64,000 nt of DNA from Sporosarcina limicola (GCF_014873855.1 NZ_JADBEL010000001.1:1-64000), one strand, 5' to 3'. Shown: positions 42,399 to 51,212, counted from the stretch's first letter. The notes: generated from the letters alone by a model not told the origin. Translations and numbers: made by a program.

Positions 42399-42790
42399 TC
42401 AAGTATGGCGCCGATTAGCTTGTTGTTTAATCCAATAACGGATTCCTTTTCCCACATGCGGCTCATCCTCAAAACGTGGAATGACATGTAAATGGGCGTG
42501 TGGAATCGATTGCCCACCCGTTTCCAACCGACTGAATAATCGTCGTGTCCGTAGCGTTTTTCCAAATAAACTTTCGCCTTGAGCAATAGTTTCTGCGTAT
42601 CCGCCCATTCTTCCACCGTCAATGAAAATACATTAACAGCATGTCGCTTCGGAACAATAAGCCCGCTTATATCCAACACCTTCTGTTCAGATGATTTTTG
42701 GATATAAGCGCATGTTTCGTTTTCAAAAATGATTTGTTGTTCTGGATCCGCGAGTAAATTGCAATATGGACAATCTTTTTCGTACATCAC
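42399..42790 (-). pseudogene. HIT-family hydrolase, frameshifted
   Basis: The N-terminal two-thirds is in one frame (CPYCNLLADPEQQIIFENET to GHDDYSVGW, GTG start at 42790), while the histidine triad with GGQSIPHAHLHVIPRFEDEP, continuing to ANRRHT at 42399, is in another. The break is at about 42521-42528. Joined, the two halves form an ordinary HIT nucleotide hydrolase of about 130 residues. As read, translation misses the catalytic triad, so the product would be inactive. It lies 12 bases after fumC and was probably co-transcribed. A sequencing error is possible. Confidence 0.82.
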
Positions 42791-42802
42791 TGACTCGACT
42801 CC

Positions 42803-44185
42803 TTATCTCCCAATCATTTTCGATGGATCGACGTATTCATCAAATTGTGACTCCGTTAATAATCCAGTTTTGAGTGCCGCTTCTTTCAACGTTGTACCTT
42901 CCGCGTGAGCCATTTTTGCGATTTTCGCTGCATTTTCATAGCCTATATACGGATTGAGGGCCGTGACCAACATAAGTGAATTTTTCACTTTACGGTCGAT
43001 TTCTTCACGGTTTGGTTCAATGCCGATTGCGCAGTTGTCGTTGAAGCTAATCATAGCGTCACTTAACAACGTTACCGATTGTAGGAAGTTGAAGATGATG
43101 ACTGGTTTGAAGACGTTCAATTCAAAGTTGCCTTGGCTGGCTGCAAAACCGATTGTCACATCGTTCCCCATCACTTGAGCAACGACCATGGTCAGTGCCT
43201 CACTTTGTGTCGGGTTCACTTTTCCTGGCATGATGGAACTGCCCGGTTCATTTTCCGGAATCGTAATTTCTCCAATACCAGAACGCGGTCCGCTCGCGAG
43301 CCAACGTACGTCATTGGCGATTTTCATAAGGTCCGCAGCGAGTGCTTTGATGGCGCCATGTACGTAGACGACTTCATCATAACTTGTGAGTGAATGAAAT
43401 TTGTTGGTCGCTGATGTGAATTCGATGCCGATCGCTTTGCTAATTTCGACGGCCACGCGGTCACCAAATCCCACAGGAGCGTTCAATCCCGTTCCTACAG
43501 CTGTTCCGCCGATTGCGAGTTCTTTCATCGATTCGACGCTGTCTGTTAGCATTTTTCCGGTTTTCTCAAGCATCCGATGCCAGCCGCTGATTTCCTGACC
43601 AAGCGTCAAAGGGGTTGCATCTTGGAGATGAGTGCGACCGATTTTGATAATGTCCATAAAGCTTTGCGATTTTTCACCAAGCGTATTTTTTAGTTTGGCA
43701 ATTGAAGGCAGAAGTTGCTGTTCGACCGCGACGACACCTGCGACATGCAAGGCTGTTGGGAATGTGTCGTTCGAACTTTGCGATTTGTTAACATCGTCGT
43801 TCGGGTGGAGTTTTTCTACTTCTCCCCACTCTTCTAGCAATTGATTGCCACGATTGGCTAGCACTTCGTTCATATTCATGTTAGATTGCGTTCCGCTTCC
43901 TGTTTGCCAAACGACGAGTGGAAAATGGTCGTCCAATTCGCCTGCAATCACTCCATCCGCTGCGGCCGAAATGGCTTTCATCTTCATTTCTGACAGAGCA
44001 CCTTGGGCATGACTTGCGATTGCCGCCGCTTTTTTCAGATGAGCAAATGCGCGAATGATCCCGATCGGCATTCTTTCGCCACCTATTTTGAAGTTCTGTT
44101 TACTGCGCTGTGTCTGCGCGCCCCACAGCTTGTCCGCAGGTACTTTTATTTCACCGAATGTGTCATGCTCAATACGATAATCCAT
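42803..44185 (-). CDS. fumC: Class II fumarate hydratase
   Basis: A 460-residue enzyme of the fumarase/aspartase superfamily, converting fumarate to malate in the TCA cycle. Conserved blocks are [60 protein letters not shown] and the catalytic-serine loop [17 protein letters not shown]. Length is that of FumC. It is the only clearly intact gene in the decaying stretch from 42.4 to 46.9 kb. Confidence 0.96.
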   Translation of the reverse strand: MDYRIEHDTFGEIKVPADKLWGAQTQRSKQNFKIGGERMPIGIIRAFAHLKKAAAIASHAQGALSEMKMKAISAAADGVIAGELDDHFPLVVWQTGSGTQSNMNMNEVLANRGNQLLEEWGEVEKLHPNDDVNKSQSSNDTFPTALHVAGVVAVEQQLLPSIAKLKNTLGEKSQSFMDIIKIGRTHLQDATPLTLGQEISGWHRMLEKTGKMLTDSVESMKELAIGGTAVGTGLNAPVGFGDRVAVEISKAIGIEFTSATNKFHSLTSYDEVVYVHGAIKALAADLMKIANDVRWLASGPRSGIGEITIPENEPGSSIMPGKVNPTQSEALTMVVAQVMGNDVTIGFAASQGNFELNVFKPVIIFNFLQSVTLLSDAMISFNDNCAIGIEPNREEIDRKVKNSLMLVTALNPYIGYENAAKIAKMAHAEGTTLKEAALKTGLLTESQFDEYVDPSKMIGR

Positions 44186-44218
44186 AATGCATCCACCTTT
44201 CGTTTATCTCTACTTCCA

Positions 44219-44672
44219 TTATCCCATTATTGGCCTCTTTTTTTCATGTGCCCAGTCTTGGATGAAGGCTTGTTGCCTCGGATTCAAGTTTGCGGGTAAC
44301 TCATTTCGTCCGAAGAATCGGTGCTCTTTACTTTCTTCGCCATCCTGTTTTAGCTCTCCAGAAAAGGTATCTGCATGAAAAATAATTTGCACACTATATA
44401 CTTGGTCCCCGTTTGGATACGTCGCAAAACATGACTCGCCAGAATAAAGTCCAAATAATTGAAGTTCATCTACAAGTAAACCAGTTTCTTCAAAGGTTTC
44501 TCTCTTAGCCGTCTGCTCAAAAGTTTCACCAAGTTCCATGACACCGCCAGGTATCTTCGTCCGAACGATTTTGCAATACTATTTTATCACCTTTCGTTAT
44601 GATTATGCCACACCCCACCGTTAAGAGTAGCTCCTTGCCAACCAATTTCCTCATTGTTTGAATATAATCCAT
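44219..44672 (-). pseudogene. Nudix hydrolase disrupted within the Nudix box
   Basis: The first frame starts at ATG 44672 after AAGGGGG and encodes DYIQTMRKLVGKELLLTVGC to NRSDEDTW; the second encodes GVMELGETFEQTAKRETFEE and continues to WAHEKKRPIMG at 44219. They meet at about 44547-44551, where the usual WGLPGG is reduced to a single CCTGG. Loss of 11 bases between two CCTGG repeats would explain the break. The Nudix residues GX5EX7REUXEEXG are otherwise complete. The substrate cannot be told. Confidence 0.82.
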
Positions 44673-44721
44673 GTTACTTCCCCCTTTTGCGCATTGTCTC
44701 TGTAATTTAGGTATATACAAA

Positions 44722-44741
44722 AGACCCGGTTACCCGGGCCT
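44722..44741 (-). terminator. Terminator of the HD-GYP gene
   Basis: AGACCCGG (44722-44729) pairs with CCGGGCCT (44734-44741) with one mismatch around a TTAC loop; the bottom strand continues TTTTG. Confidence 0.8.
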
Positions 44742-44753
44742 TCTTACAAATTT

Positions 44754-45686
44754 TCATTTCCAATTGAACTGATTTTTCTCCAGTATTTCCAGGAATGCTT
44801 CAACCACTATGGGATTGAATTGTGTTCCTTTTCCATTCTCAAGTTCTTTCACAGCTACCTGTATAGTCAATGCCTTTTTGTATACACGATCCGTCGTCAT
44901 TGCATCGAATGCATCAACGACGGATACGATGGAGGATTCTAGTGCGATTTCATCATTCTTAAGACCATATGGATAACCCTTTCCATCGAATCTTTCATGA
45001 TGTTGCTCAACGATGAATGCAACATCCTTTAGCCACAAAATCGGGTGGTTTCGTATGATTTCCGCACCCTCCGTCGTATGAGTCTTCATAATTTCCCACT
45101 CCTCGGATGTTAGCTTCTCTGGCTTATTTAGTATATCCACAGGTACAACCCGCTTGCCGATATCATGAAAATAGGCTCCCCACCTTAGTGTGCGGAGACT
45201 TTCCTTCGGTAATCCAAGATGCTTCCATACTTCGATTGAATAATCTTTGATTCGGTTGCAATGCATATAGGTATAATCGTCAACTGCCTCAATCGCATCC
45301 GCCTCTATAAGAAGTAATTGTGTTTCAAAAAATCGGGGCTCATAACTTTTCGCATCCATTTTGATCAAAATATCCACATTCGTCTTTCCATAAAACGAAA
45401 TGATCTGTTCATATTGTGATACATCGATTGTTTCACCAATCTCCAAAATACGACGTTTTCCCCTACACTCCATTTCAACGACTCCGTTTAGTATCGTATA
45501 CGTCTCTACTAAAGCATCTTCTGAATTGTACTGGGCCCAAAGTATTCCATCCTCACGCAATGAATAAAGTGCATTCGACAATCCGTCCCATCTTCCTAGT
45601 AAGATAACGTCCGCGTGACAATAACGAAGCTCCGGGTAACCATCATCTGTATAGTCGTGATAAGACTGATTTTCAGCAAACTTCAT
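44754..45686 (-). CDS. HD-GYP-type phosphohydrolase with N-terminal beta-barrel-like domain
   Basis: About 310 residues. The C-terminal domain has AYFHDIGKRVVPVDILNKPE (HD metal site), HHERFDGKGYPYGLKNDEI (the HHE and GYP motifs) and DAFDAMTTDRVYKKAL, which identify an HD-GYP cyclic-di-GMP phosphodiesterase. The N-terminal 120 residues, with DALVETYTILNGVVEMECRG and RILEIGETID, look like a cupin or cyclic-nucleotide-binding barrel and may sense a ligand. GGGGGG precedes the ATG at 45686. No c-di-GMP synthase is nearby. Confidence 0.82.
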   Translation of the reverse strand: MKFAENQSYHDYTDDGYPELRYCHADVILLGRWDGLSNALYSLREDGILWAQYNSEDALVETYTILNGVVEMECRGKRRILEIGETIDVSQYEQIISFYGKTNVDILIKMDAKSYEPRFFETQLLLIEADAIEAVDDYTYMHCNRIKDYSIEVWKHLGLPKESLRTLRWGAYFHDIGKRVVPVDILNKPEKLTSEEWEIMKTHTTEGAEIIRNHPILWLKDVAFIVEQHHERFDGKGYPYGLKNDEIALESSIVSVVDAFDAMTTDRVYKKALTIQVAVKELENGKGTQFNPIVVEAFLEILEKNQFNWK

Positions 45687-45870
45687 AAGCATCCCCCCGG
45701 ATTAATCCACATGATTGTCAGACCTCGTCTGAATACTTCCATTATAACAAATTCAACATGAATTTCATACACAATTTTCCATATTGTTGTCAAATAATGT
45801 CGATTACAACTCTTTGTTCGTATACGATGTATGATTGATTTATAGTAAATTATAGCTAAAGGGAAACTTC

Positions 45871-46070
45871 AATCAGAGAGGGTTTTTCTCATCCCCCACT
45901 GATTTTAACAAGGAACTCAGACTAAGAGCATCGCATCCTGTGATAACGTCTGAGTGACCAACATCCTGTTACCCGAACCACTCGGGCTTTAAAGAGGAAT
46001 CGAACTTTATTCCGCAACACTTCGGGCAGTTGATCCTCCACTTACACTTCTTGGTGGTCTTACTGCCCGT
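45871..46070. other. Multi-hairpin element upstream of a Nudix gene (candidate structured RNA or repeat)
   Basis: Four stems lie in series within 200 bases: AATCAG...CTGATT (45871-45905); ACTCAGAC/GTCTGAGT (45915-45955) enclosing ATCGCA/TGTGAT (45930-45944); CCCGA/TCGGG (45972-45986); and CGGGCAGT/ACTGCCCG (46023-46069) enclosing CCAC/GTGG. CATCCTGT occurs twice, in and after the second stem. The density of pairing is far above the surrounding A/T-rich DNA. The distance to the Nudix start is 31 bases. It may be a leader RNA or a mobile repeat; I know of no matching riboswitch class. Confidence 0.5.
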
Positions 46071-46100
46071 TAATGTAAGATAAATAAGGGAGTGTTTAAA

Positions 46101-46565
46101 ATGTTAATAAGAAACTCTGCAAGGGCTTTATTAATTCAAAACAATGCTGTATTGGTTGTTAAAGCAGTTGAACCTTATGGGGAGTGTTATTTCTTACCGG
46201 GAGGTGGGCAGGAGCCAGGAGAAAACCTTCGAGATACTGTGCAACGTGAGTGTATGGAGGAATTGGGGGCAGAAATTGAAGTAGGTGATATGCTTTTTGT
46301 ACGTGAATATATTGGTGAAAATCATATGTTTGCTCAATACGATTCGATGATCCATCAAGTTGAGTATATATTCATTTGTCATTTAAAAGATCCTCTACAA
46401 AAACTAACTATGGGGCTTAATGCCGATGATGGGCAGATAGGAATAGAATGGCTTTCGTTGAGTGACATGGCCCAACTCAATTTTTACCCGAAGGCAATGC
46501 TTGGCTATGTAGTAGATTATCTGAATGGTAAACAGGTTCCTACTTATATTGGTGACACCATCTAA
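46101..46565 (+). CDS. Nudix hydrolase
   Basis: A 154-residue protein with an intact Nudix box, GGGQEPGENLRDTVQRECME then ELGAEI, at about residues 37-60. ATG at 46101 is placed by AAGGGA nine bases upstream; GTG at 46092 is an alternative with no spacing. It hydrolyses some nucleoside-diphosphate derivative; the C-terminal IEWLSLSDMAQLNFYPK segment resembles ADP-ribose or CoA-type subfamilies but does not settle the substrate. It stands alone behind a multi-hairpin leader and is followed by a terminator. Confidence 0.88.
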   Translation: MLIRNSARALLIQNNAVLVVKAVEPYGECYFLPGGGQEPGENLRDTVQRECMEELGAEIEVGDMLFVREYIGENHMFAQYDSMIHQVEYIFICHLKDPLQKLTMGLNADDGQIGIEWLSLSDMAQLNFYPKAMLGYVVDYLNGKQVPTYIGDTI

Positions 46566-46586
46566 TACTAGGTTGAGAGTAAAATA

Positions 46587-46613
46587 AAAAGACCCAGTTT
46601 CCCCGGGTCTTTT
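46587..46613. terminator. Bidirectional terminator after the Nudix gene
   Basis: AAAAGACCC (46587-46595) pairs with GGGTCTTTT (46605-46613). It serves the Nudix gene and, on the other strand, the permease remnant ending at 46619. Confidence 0.85.
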
Positions 46614-46618
46614 GCTAG

Positions 46619-46912
46619 TTAAAGTTCCTGTCTTAATGCATTAATGACGTCAATTTTCGTTGCTTTACGTGCTGGACGCCATCCTGAAATCATCGCCACG
46701 CCAATGCTAATTGTAGATGCGATTAAGATTGAGATGGTCCCTACAAAAACAAGTCCCGCTTTTAGTGCTAGGAAAAAGACATCGAGCTGATCCAATTCAT
46801 TCGCGATGGAATAAACGCTATATCCATCATCTTTCAATGCAGATGATACCGATTTAACATTTTCTAATTCATCAGCGTAGACATTCACATTGCCATAAAA
46901 ATGAAGCCTTTC
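46619..46912 (-). pseudogene. Remnant of a MacB/FtsX-type ABC transporter permease
   Basis: From the stop-bounded codon at 46912 the frame reads YGNVNVYADELENVKSVSSA, LKDDGYSVYSIANELDQL, one membrane segment (AGLVFVGTISILIASTISIG), and the typical C-terminus GWRPARKATKIDVINALRQE. In intact FtsX/MacB permeases three helices and a cytoplasmic loop separate the last two blocks; here they are fused, indicating an internal deletion. An in-frame TAA at 46913 ends the frame upstream. No cognate ATPase gene is present. Confidence 0.78.
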
Positions 46913-46944
46913 TTAAGAATATGGATTACAAGAAGGTGAAACGT

Positions 46945-47055
46945 TTGATAGTTTTGTATGTCATTGCACGGACGGGCTTCCTTTTACTTGGCGGATATAC
47001 TTTTATTCGTTTGTTGATTAGCGGAATAGTTAAAAGTAATTTATTCAACACATAA
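46945..47055 (+). CDS. Possible small membrane peptide (36 aa)
   Basis: TTG at 46945 lies six bases after AAGAAGGTG; the frame also has an ATG at 46921. The product is one hydrophobic helix (LIVLYVIARTGFLLLGGYTF) with a short basic tail. It sits between a pseudogene and the floT terminator. The start signal is good but no family is recognised. Confidence 0.35.
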   Translation: MIVLYVIARTGFLLLGGYTFIRLLISGIVKSNLFNT

Positions 47056-47083
47056 AAACCGGAACGCTTTATGCGCTCCGGCT
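47056..47083 (-). terminator. Terminator of nfeD-floT
   Basis: CCGGAACGC and GCGCTCCGG (within 47060-47083) form a stem with one asymmetric mismatch; on the bottom strand the second arm runs into TTTTTATG. Confidence 0.82.
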
Positions 47084-47101
47084 CTCCCTACTAGTAAAAA
47101 C

Positions 47102-48652
47102 TTATTCTTCTTCGCTAACCGCCAACTCTTCTATAACAGCTTGTTTCGTATTTGCGGCTTTCACTTCGTTTGTTAGTTGGTCAATACTCGGACGGATGTT
47201 ACCTTTGCCAGAGTAGTTTGAAAGCATTTCTTTTACATCAATGCCTGACGAAGCTTTCAACGTTTCTTGCAGCGTCGACATTAAGTTTGTTGCGTAGGAC
47301 GTGATTTTATTGGCACCGCCGCCTTCGCCACCTCCCGTATCAACGACTGTAATCTTATCGATATTAGCAAGTGGACTTGCGATTTGTTTCGCGTATTCAG
47401 GAAGCATGTGGACAATCATATCGAGCATTGCCGCTTGACCGTACTGCTCGAATGCTTCCGCAATTTTCCGTTTCGCTTCCGCTTCTGCAAGACCTTTTAG
47501 ACGGATAATATCCGCTTCTGATTCACCTTGTGCACGCAAAGAATCGGCTTTCGCCGTCCCGTCAAGGCGGACTTTTTCCGCATCAGCTTTCGCACGAGCT
47601 TCAATTCGATATTTCTCAGCATCCGCTTCAGCCATCTGTTTTGATTTATCGGCTTCGGCATTTTGCTCGATTGCATAGCGATCCGCGTCCGCTTTTTTCT
47701 TCACTTCTGAATCGTACTGCTTCTCACGACGTAGAATCTCTTTCTCTTCCAGTTCAATCTGCTTTTGACGTTCGATAATTTGAATTTGCATTTCTTGCTC
47801 CATGACTTCCTGCTTTGAGCGAGCTGTTTGCAATTCATACGCTTGGTCGGCACGTGCTTTCGCGACGTCCTGTTCAAGTCGGTATTCTGCAACTTTCAAC
47901 TGATTCTCTTTTTCGGCTTCTGCAATTTCCGTCGCACGTTCAATCTCCGCTTTTTGTGCTTCTTTGGATGCTTCAGCATTTTTAATGCGCGTTTCTTTCT
48001 CTGCCTCAACCGTTGCGATATCGGCATCACGCTTTACTTGTGCAATACGTGGTTTCCCGAGTGAGTCGAGATAGCCGTTTTTATCGCGCACATCTTTAAT
48101 TGTAAATGAAACGATAACGAGTCCCATTTTCGAAAGATCCTGCGAAGCAACACGTTGCACTTCCTGAGAGAACATATCGCGATTTTTATAAATTTCTTCC
48201 ACTGTCATCGAACCGAGAATCGAACGCAAATGACCTTCCAATACTTCTTTCGCTTCGTTTTCACGATCCGCTTTTGACTTCCCTAAAAACTGCTCAGCAG
48301 CTGTTGCGATTTCTGCAATCGATCCACCAATTTTAATGATCGCTGTTCCATCCGCCATAACTGGAACACCTTGCTCCGTATACACTTCCGGCGTCGTCAC
48401 TTCGAGTTTGCTCGATAATAGACTAAGTGGTGCCGCTTGTTGGAATACGGGGAAGACGAACGTTCCGCCCCCGCGGATGATTTTAATACGGTTGCCCGAC
48501 TCATCCTTATGTACATTTTTCGACCCAAGATAACTTCCTGTCACGATGAGTGCCTCATCTGGCCCAACCGTGCGGTACTTCGTAATGAAGACAAGAATAA
48601 TAGCCAATAAAACAAATACGACAACACCAATTGCAATCCAAATTTCCATCAT
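47102..48652 (-). CDS. floT: Flotillin FloT (YuaG)
   Basis: A 516-residue membrane-microdomain scaffold. One N-terminal membrane segment (IAIGVVVFVLLAIILVFIT) is followed by the SPFH/Band 7 domain with GTFVFPVFQQAAPLSLLSSK and KVEVTTPEVYTEQG-type KLEVTTPEVYTEQGVPVMAD, then a coiled-coil of roughly 200 residues rich in Ala/Glu/Lys (EAxKxAE repeats such as AEADAEKYRIEARAKADAEK), and a Gly-rich C-terminal region. It organises lipid rafts and protein complexes under envelope stress. It is 17 bases after nfeD, as in B. subtilis yuaF-yuaG. Confidence 0.95.
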   Translation of the reverse strand: MMEIWIAIGVVVFVLLAIILVFITKYRTVGPDEALIVTGSYLGSKNVHKDESGNRIKIIRGGGTFVFPVFQQAAPLSLLSSKLEVTTPEVYTEQGVPVMADGTAIIKIGGSIAEIATAAEQFLGKSKADRENEAKEVLEGHLRSILGSMTVEEIYKNRDMFSQEVQRVASQDLSKMGLVIVSFTIKDVRDKNGYLDSLGKPRIAQVKRDADIATVEAEKETRIKNAEASKEAQKAEIERATEIAEAEKENQLKVAEYRLEQDVAKARADQAYELQTARSKQEVMEQEMQIQIIERQKQIELEEKEILRREKQYDSEVKKKADADRYAIEQNAEADKSKQMAEADAEKYRIEARAKADAEKVRLDGTAKADSLRAQGESEADIIRLKGLAEAEAKRKIAEAFEQYGQAAMLDMIVHMLPEYAKQIASPLANIDKITVVDTGGGEGGGANKITSYATNLMSTLQETLKASSGIDVKEMLSNYSGKGNIRPSIDQLTNEVKAANTKQAVIEELAVSEEE

Positions 48653-48669
48653 CTTTTTCCCCCTTTACC

Positions 48670-49203
48670 TTATTTGAAGCGAAATGGTTCATACTCCTTG
48701 ACGATGAATGTGCCATCCTTCACTTCGATAACCAATACTTCTTTTTCATAATCAATTGCCGTGTTCTCGTACCCTGCTGCCCTTTTTGAAATCACTCCAT
48801 TGACCGTCTCGATGACGATTTCGCCGAAGCCATCGACAGGAACAGGCGTGATTACCTTACCGACTTGGCCTATAAGTGACTCATCCGTATAGGCCATCGA
48901 CACTTCCGCAGACTTTAATGGAAGAAGGACAAAGAAATAAAGAAGTAAATCAAGTACAAATGCGACGGCGATTGCAACTGCCAGTATGAGTCCACTACTC
49001 CAATTTGTAACTAGTTCCAAAACATATCCAACAGCTGCAACGAATGTTAAGAAAGCAAGGATGACTGCTGGATCTAAAAACGGACTTCCTTCACCAATTC
49101 CTTCTACTATATCGCTGAAAAGGACGTACAGTAACGTTGCAAGACCTGCGATAATCAGCGCGTATAAATAGACTTGCACAATCGGCATGCCAAACAGTTC
49201 CAT
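48670..49203 (-). CDS. NfeD-family membrane protein (YuaF-like)
   Basis: About 177 residues: MELFGMPIVQVYLYALIIAG, three or four membrane helices, and a C-terminal OB-fold domain with ESLIGQVGKVITPVPVDGFG and KEVLVIEVKDGTFIVKEYEP, typical of NfeD partners of flotillins. GGAGGTG adjoins the ATG at 49203. An upstream in-frame start at 49272 is excluded because it would lie in the -35 region of the SigW-type promoter. Operon with floT. Confidence 0.9.
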   Translation of the reverse strand: MELFGMPIVQVYLYALIIAGLATLLYVLFSDIVEGIGEGSPFLDPAVILAFLTFVAAVGYVLELVTNWSSGLILAVAIAVAFVLDLLLYFFVLLPLKSAEVSMAYTDESLIGQVGKVITPVPVDGFGEIVIETVNGVISKRAAGYENTAIDYEKEVLVIEVKDGTFIVKEYEPFRFK

Positions 49204-49243
49204 TCCATCACCTCCGATTCTACTCTTTTCCGACCTACCTATG

Positions 49244-49271
49244 TATACGTATAAATACACCATTAGTTTCA
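49244..49271 (-). promoter_or_regulatory. SigW-type ECF promoter of nfeD-floT
   Basis: On the bottom strand TGAAAC (complement of 49266-49271) and CGTATA (complement of 49244-49249) are separated by exactly 16 bases, matching the SigW consensus TGAAAC-N16-CGTA. The B. subtilis yuaFGI operon is SigW-controlled, so motif and gene agree. Predicted transcription starts about 30 bases before the nfeD ATG. Confidence 0.85.
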
Positions 49272-49485
49272 ATTTGCAGAAAATTAATTATGGATCCTCA
49301 TCTTTTTCATTGAATGGTTTAATTTAATTAAATCTAAAAACGAATTTCATTGGATAAATACCCTTTTGTGCAGTATTATTTATATTACATCCAAAGACTC
49401 AATTTCAATTAATGGTGCTTCATAACAATTGGCACTTTATCCCTCGAAATACGTGTCGAATTTTGTTCTTATTTGAATGATTCTT

Positions 49486-49494
49486 TGCTATGAT
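49486..49494 (+). promoter_or_regulatory. Extended -10 promoter element for the phosphate transport genes
   Basis: TGCTATGAT (TGn then TATGAT) lies 45 bases ahead of the DUF47 gene start. No good -35 hexamer is at the standard distance, as is common for extended -10 promoters. Confidence 0.45.
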
Positions 49495-49538
49495 AGGAAT
49501 ACTAAAATTCATTTCCGGAGACGGATGGAGGCTCACTA

Positions 49539-50159
49539 ATGTTTGGTCAAAGAAAAGAAGATCCTTTTTTCACAGCACTGCTTACAATTGCAGAAAATGT
49601 GCAAGAAGCGGTTCATTATGCGAATGATTTCAAAGTGCATACAGTAACAGATTTGAAGGAAGTGAGCATCAAGCTCAAAAACTATGAAACGGAAGGCGAT
49701 ACGCTTATCCACGAACTCATTACGAAGCTTAACAAGTCATTCATGACACCGATTGAACGGGAAGACATCTTACAACTATCCATCAAGATGGATGATATTT
49801 TGGATGGCATCGAGGAATTTGCAGCACATCTCGAAATGTTCTCTCTGACTGAAATCGATGAGTATGTCCAAAAGTTCATGGATAATATCGTGAAAAGCAC
49901 GGATGAGATTGTTAAAGCAATGAAATTACTCGCTCGGAAGAAACTTGTTGAGATGCGTGATCATACGGTAATCATAAAAGAGTACGAACGTATTTGTGAT
50001 GAGATTCTTCGTACTTCCATCAAACAACTTTTCATTAGTGAAAAAGATCCAATCCGTATCATCCAATATAAAGACGTTTATGAGCAGCTTGAAGATATCG
50101 CAGATTACTGCCAAGATGTGGCGAATACAATTGAAACAATCATAATGCGCAACGCGTAA
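49539..50159 (+). CDS. DUF47/PhoU-like phosphate transport accessory protein
   Basis: A 206-residue all-helical PhoU-like protein: FFTALLTIAENVQEAVHYAN, EGDTLIHELITKLNKSFMTP, IEREDILQLSIKMDDILDGI and the paired later repeat QYKDVYEQLEDIADYCQDVA. DUF47 proteins are encoded next to Pit transporters and modulate them. The pit gene begins 11 bases downstream. The ATG follows GGAGACGG at some distance. Confidence 0.93.
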   Translation: MFGQRKEDPFFTALLTIAENVQEAVHYANDFKVHTVTDLKEVSIKLKNYETEGDTLIHELITKLNKSFMTPIEREDILQLSIKMDDILDGIEEFAAHLEMFSLTEIDEYVQKFMDNIVKSTDEIVKAMKLLARKKLVEMRDHTVIIKEYERICDEILRTSIKQLFISEKDPIRIIQYKDVYEQLEDIADYCQDVANTIETIIMRNA

Positions 50160-50170
50160 GGAGGAGCAGA

Positions 50171-51169
50171 GTGGATACAGTACTTTTCCTTACAATTCTT
50201 GTTGTCGTTTTTGCGCTTGCTTTTGACTTCATTAACGGTTTTCATGACACTGCGAACGCTATCGCAACGTCTGTTTCGACACGTGCACTAAAGCCTCGGA
50301 CTGCCATCTTAATGGCCGCCATCATGAACTTTGTCGGGGCTCTTACTTTTACAGGAGTCGCCAAAACAATTTCAAAGGATATTGTGGACCCGTTCGTTCT
50401 CGAAAACGGAGCACTTGTTATCTTAGCTGCACTCACTTCAGCAATCTTTTGGAATCTGATTACATGGTATTTTGGGATTCCTTCCAGTTCATCACATGCC
50501 TTGATTGGTTCAATCGCTGGTGCGGCTATTTCTGCGGCTGGTTTCGGCATTTTGAATTATGGTGGATTTTCAAAAATATTACAAGCACTCCTTATTTCAC
50601 CATTCGTCGCAATTGCGGGTGGCTTCCTACTGATGTCGCTGTTCAAGGTTTTATTGAAGAATAAAAATCTATTCAAGGCCAATAAGCGGATTCGTTATTT
50701 ACAAATCGGTACCGCTGCACTGCAATCGTTCACACATGGGACAAACGATGCGCAAAAAGCGATGGGTATCATTACGATGGCGCTCATCGCCGCAGAACTG
50801 CAGACATCGGATGACATTCAACTTTGGGTCCGGATTGCGGCCGCGACTGCGATGGGTCTTGGTACATCAATTGGCGGATATAAAATCATCAAAACCGTCG
50901 GCGGCAAAATCATGAAAATCCGCCCTGTACACGGGGCTGCTGCTGATTTATCATCCTCATTGATCATTTTTGGCGCGACACTCATCCATTTACCTGTAAG
51001 TACGACGCATGTCATTTCCTCTGCAATCATGGGTGTCGGTTCTGCTCAACGTGTAAAAGGAGTTAAGTGGGGCGTTGCTAAAAAGATTGTTATTACGTGG
51101 ATTATCACTTTACCAATTTCCGCAACAATCGCCGCGATTGTTTATCAAATTCTTAACTTGTTTTTTTAA
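50171..51169 (+). CDS. pit: Low-affinity inorganic phosphate transporter, Pit family
   Basis: A 332-residue PiT carrier with about ten membrane helices. The duplicated signature is clear: ALAFDFINGFHDTANAIATS in the first half and LQSFTHGTNDAQKAMGIITM in the second, together with FGIPSSSSHALIGSIAGAAI and LPVSTTHVISSAIMGVGSAQ. It imports metal-phosphate with protons. The start is GTG at 50171 after AAGGAGGAG. Operon with the DUF47 gene. Confidence 0.95.
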   Translation: MDTVLFLTILVVVFALAFDFINGFHDTANAIATSVSTRALKPRTAILMAAIMNFVGALTFTGVAKTISKDIVDPFVLENGALVILAALTSAIFWNLITWYFGIPSSSSHALIGSIAGAAISAAGFGILNYGGFSKILQALLISPFVAIAGGFLLMSLFKVLLKNKNLFKANKRIRYLQIGTAALQSFTHGTNDAQKAMGIITMALIAAELQTSDDIQLWVRIAAATAMGLGTSIGGYKIIKTVGGKIMKIRPVHGAAADLSSSLIIFGATLIHLPVSTTHVISSAIMGVGSAQRVKGVKWGVAKKIVITWIITLPISATIAAIVYQILNLFF

Positions 51170-51183
51170 TTTCAACATATTGC

Positions 51184-51212
51184 TTGCTTTGTGATTTGGG
51201 CTCTGCTATGAT
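51184..51212 (+). promoter_or_regulatory. SigA promoter of the cold-shock gene
   Basis: TTGCTT (51184-51189) and TATGAT (51207-51212) with a 17-base spacer. It leaves a 5' untranslated region of about 110 bases, as is usual for csp genes whose leaders act as RNA thermosensors. Confidence 0.7.

Noticed and set aside
45871..46070. T-box leader before the Nudix gene
   Set aside because: Hairpins are present but the T-box sequence and an antiterminator/terminator pair are not, and the downstream gene is not a tRNA or amino-acid gene.
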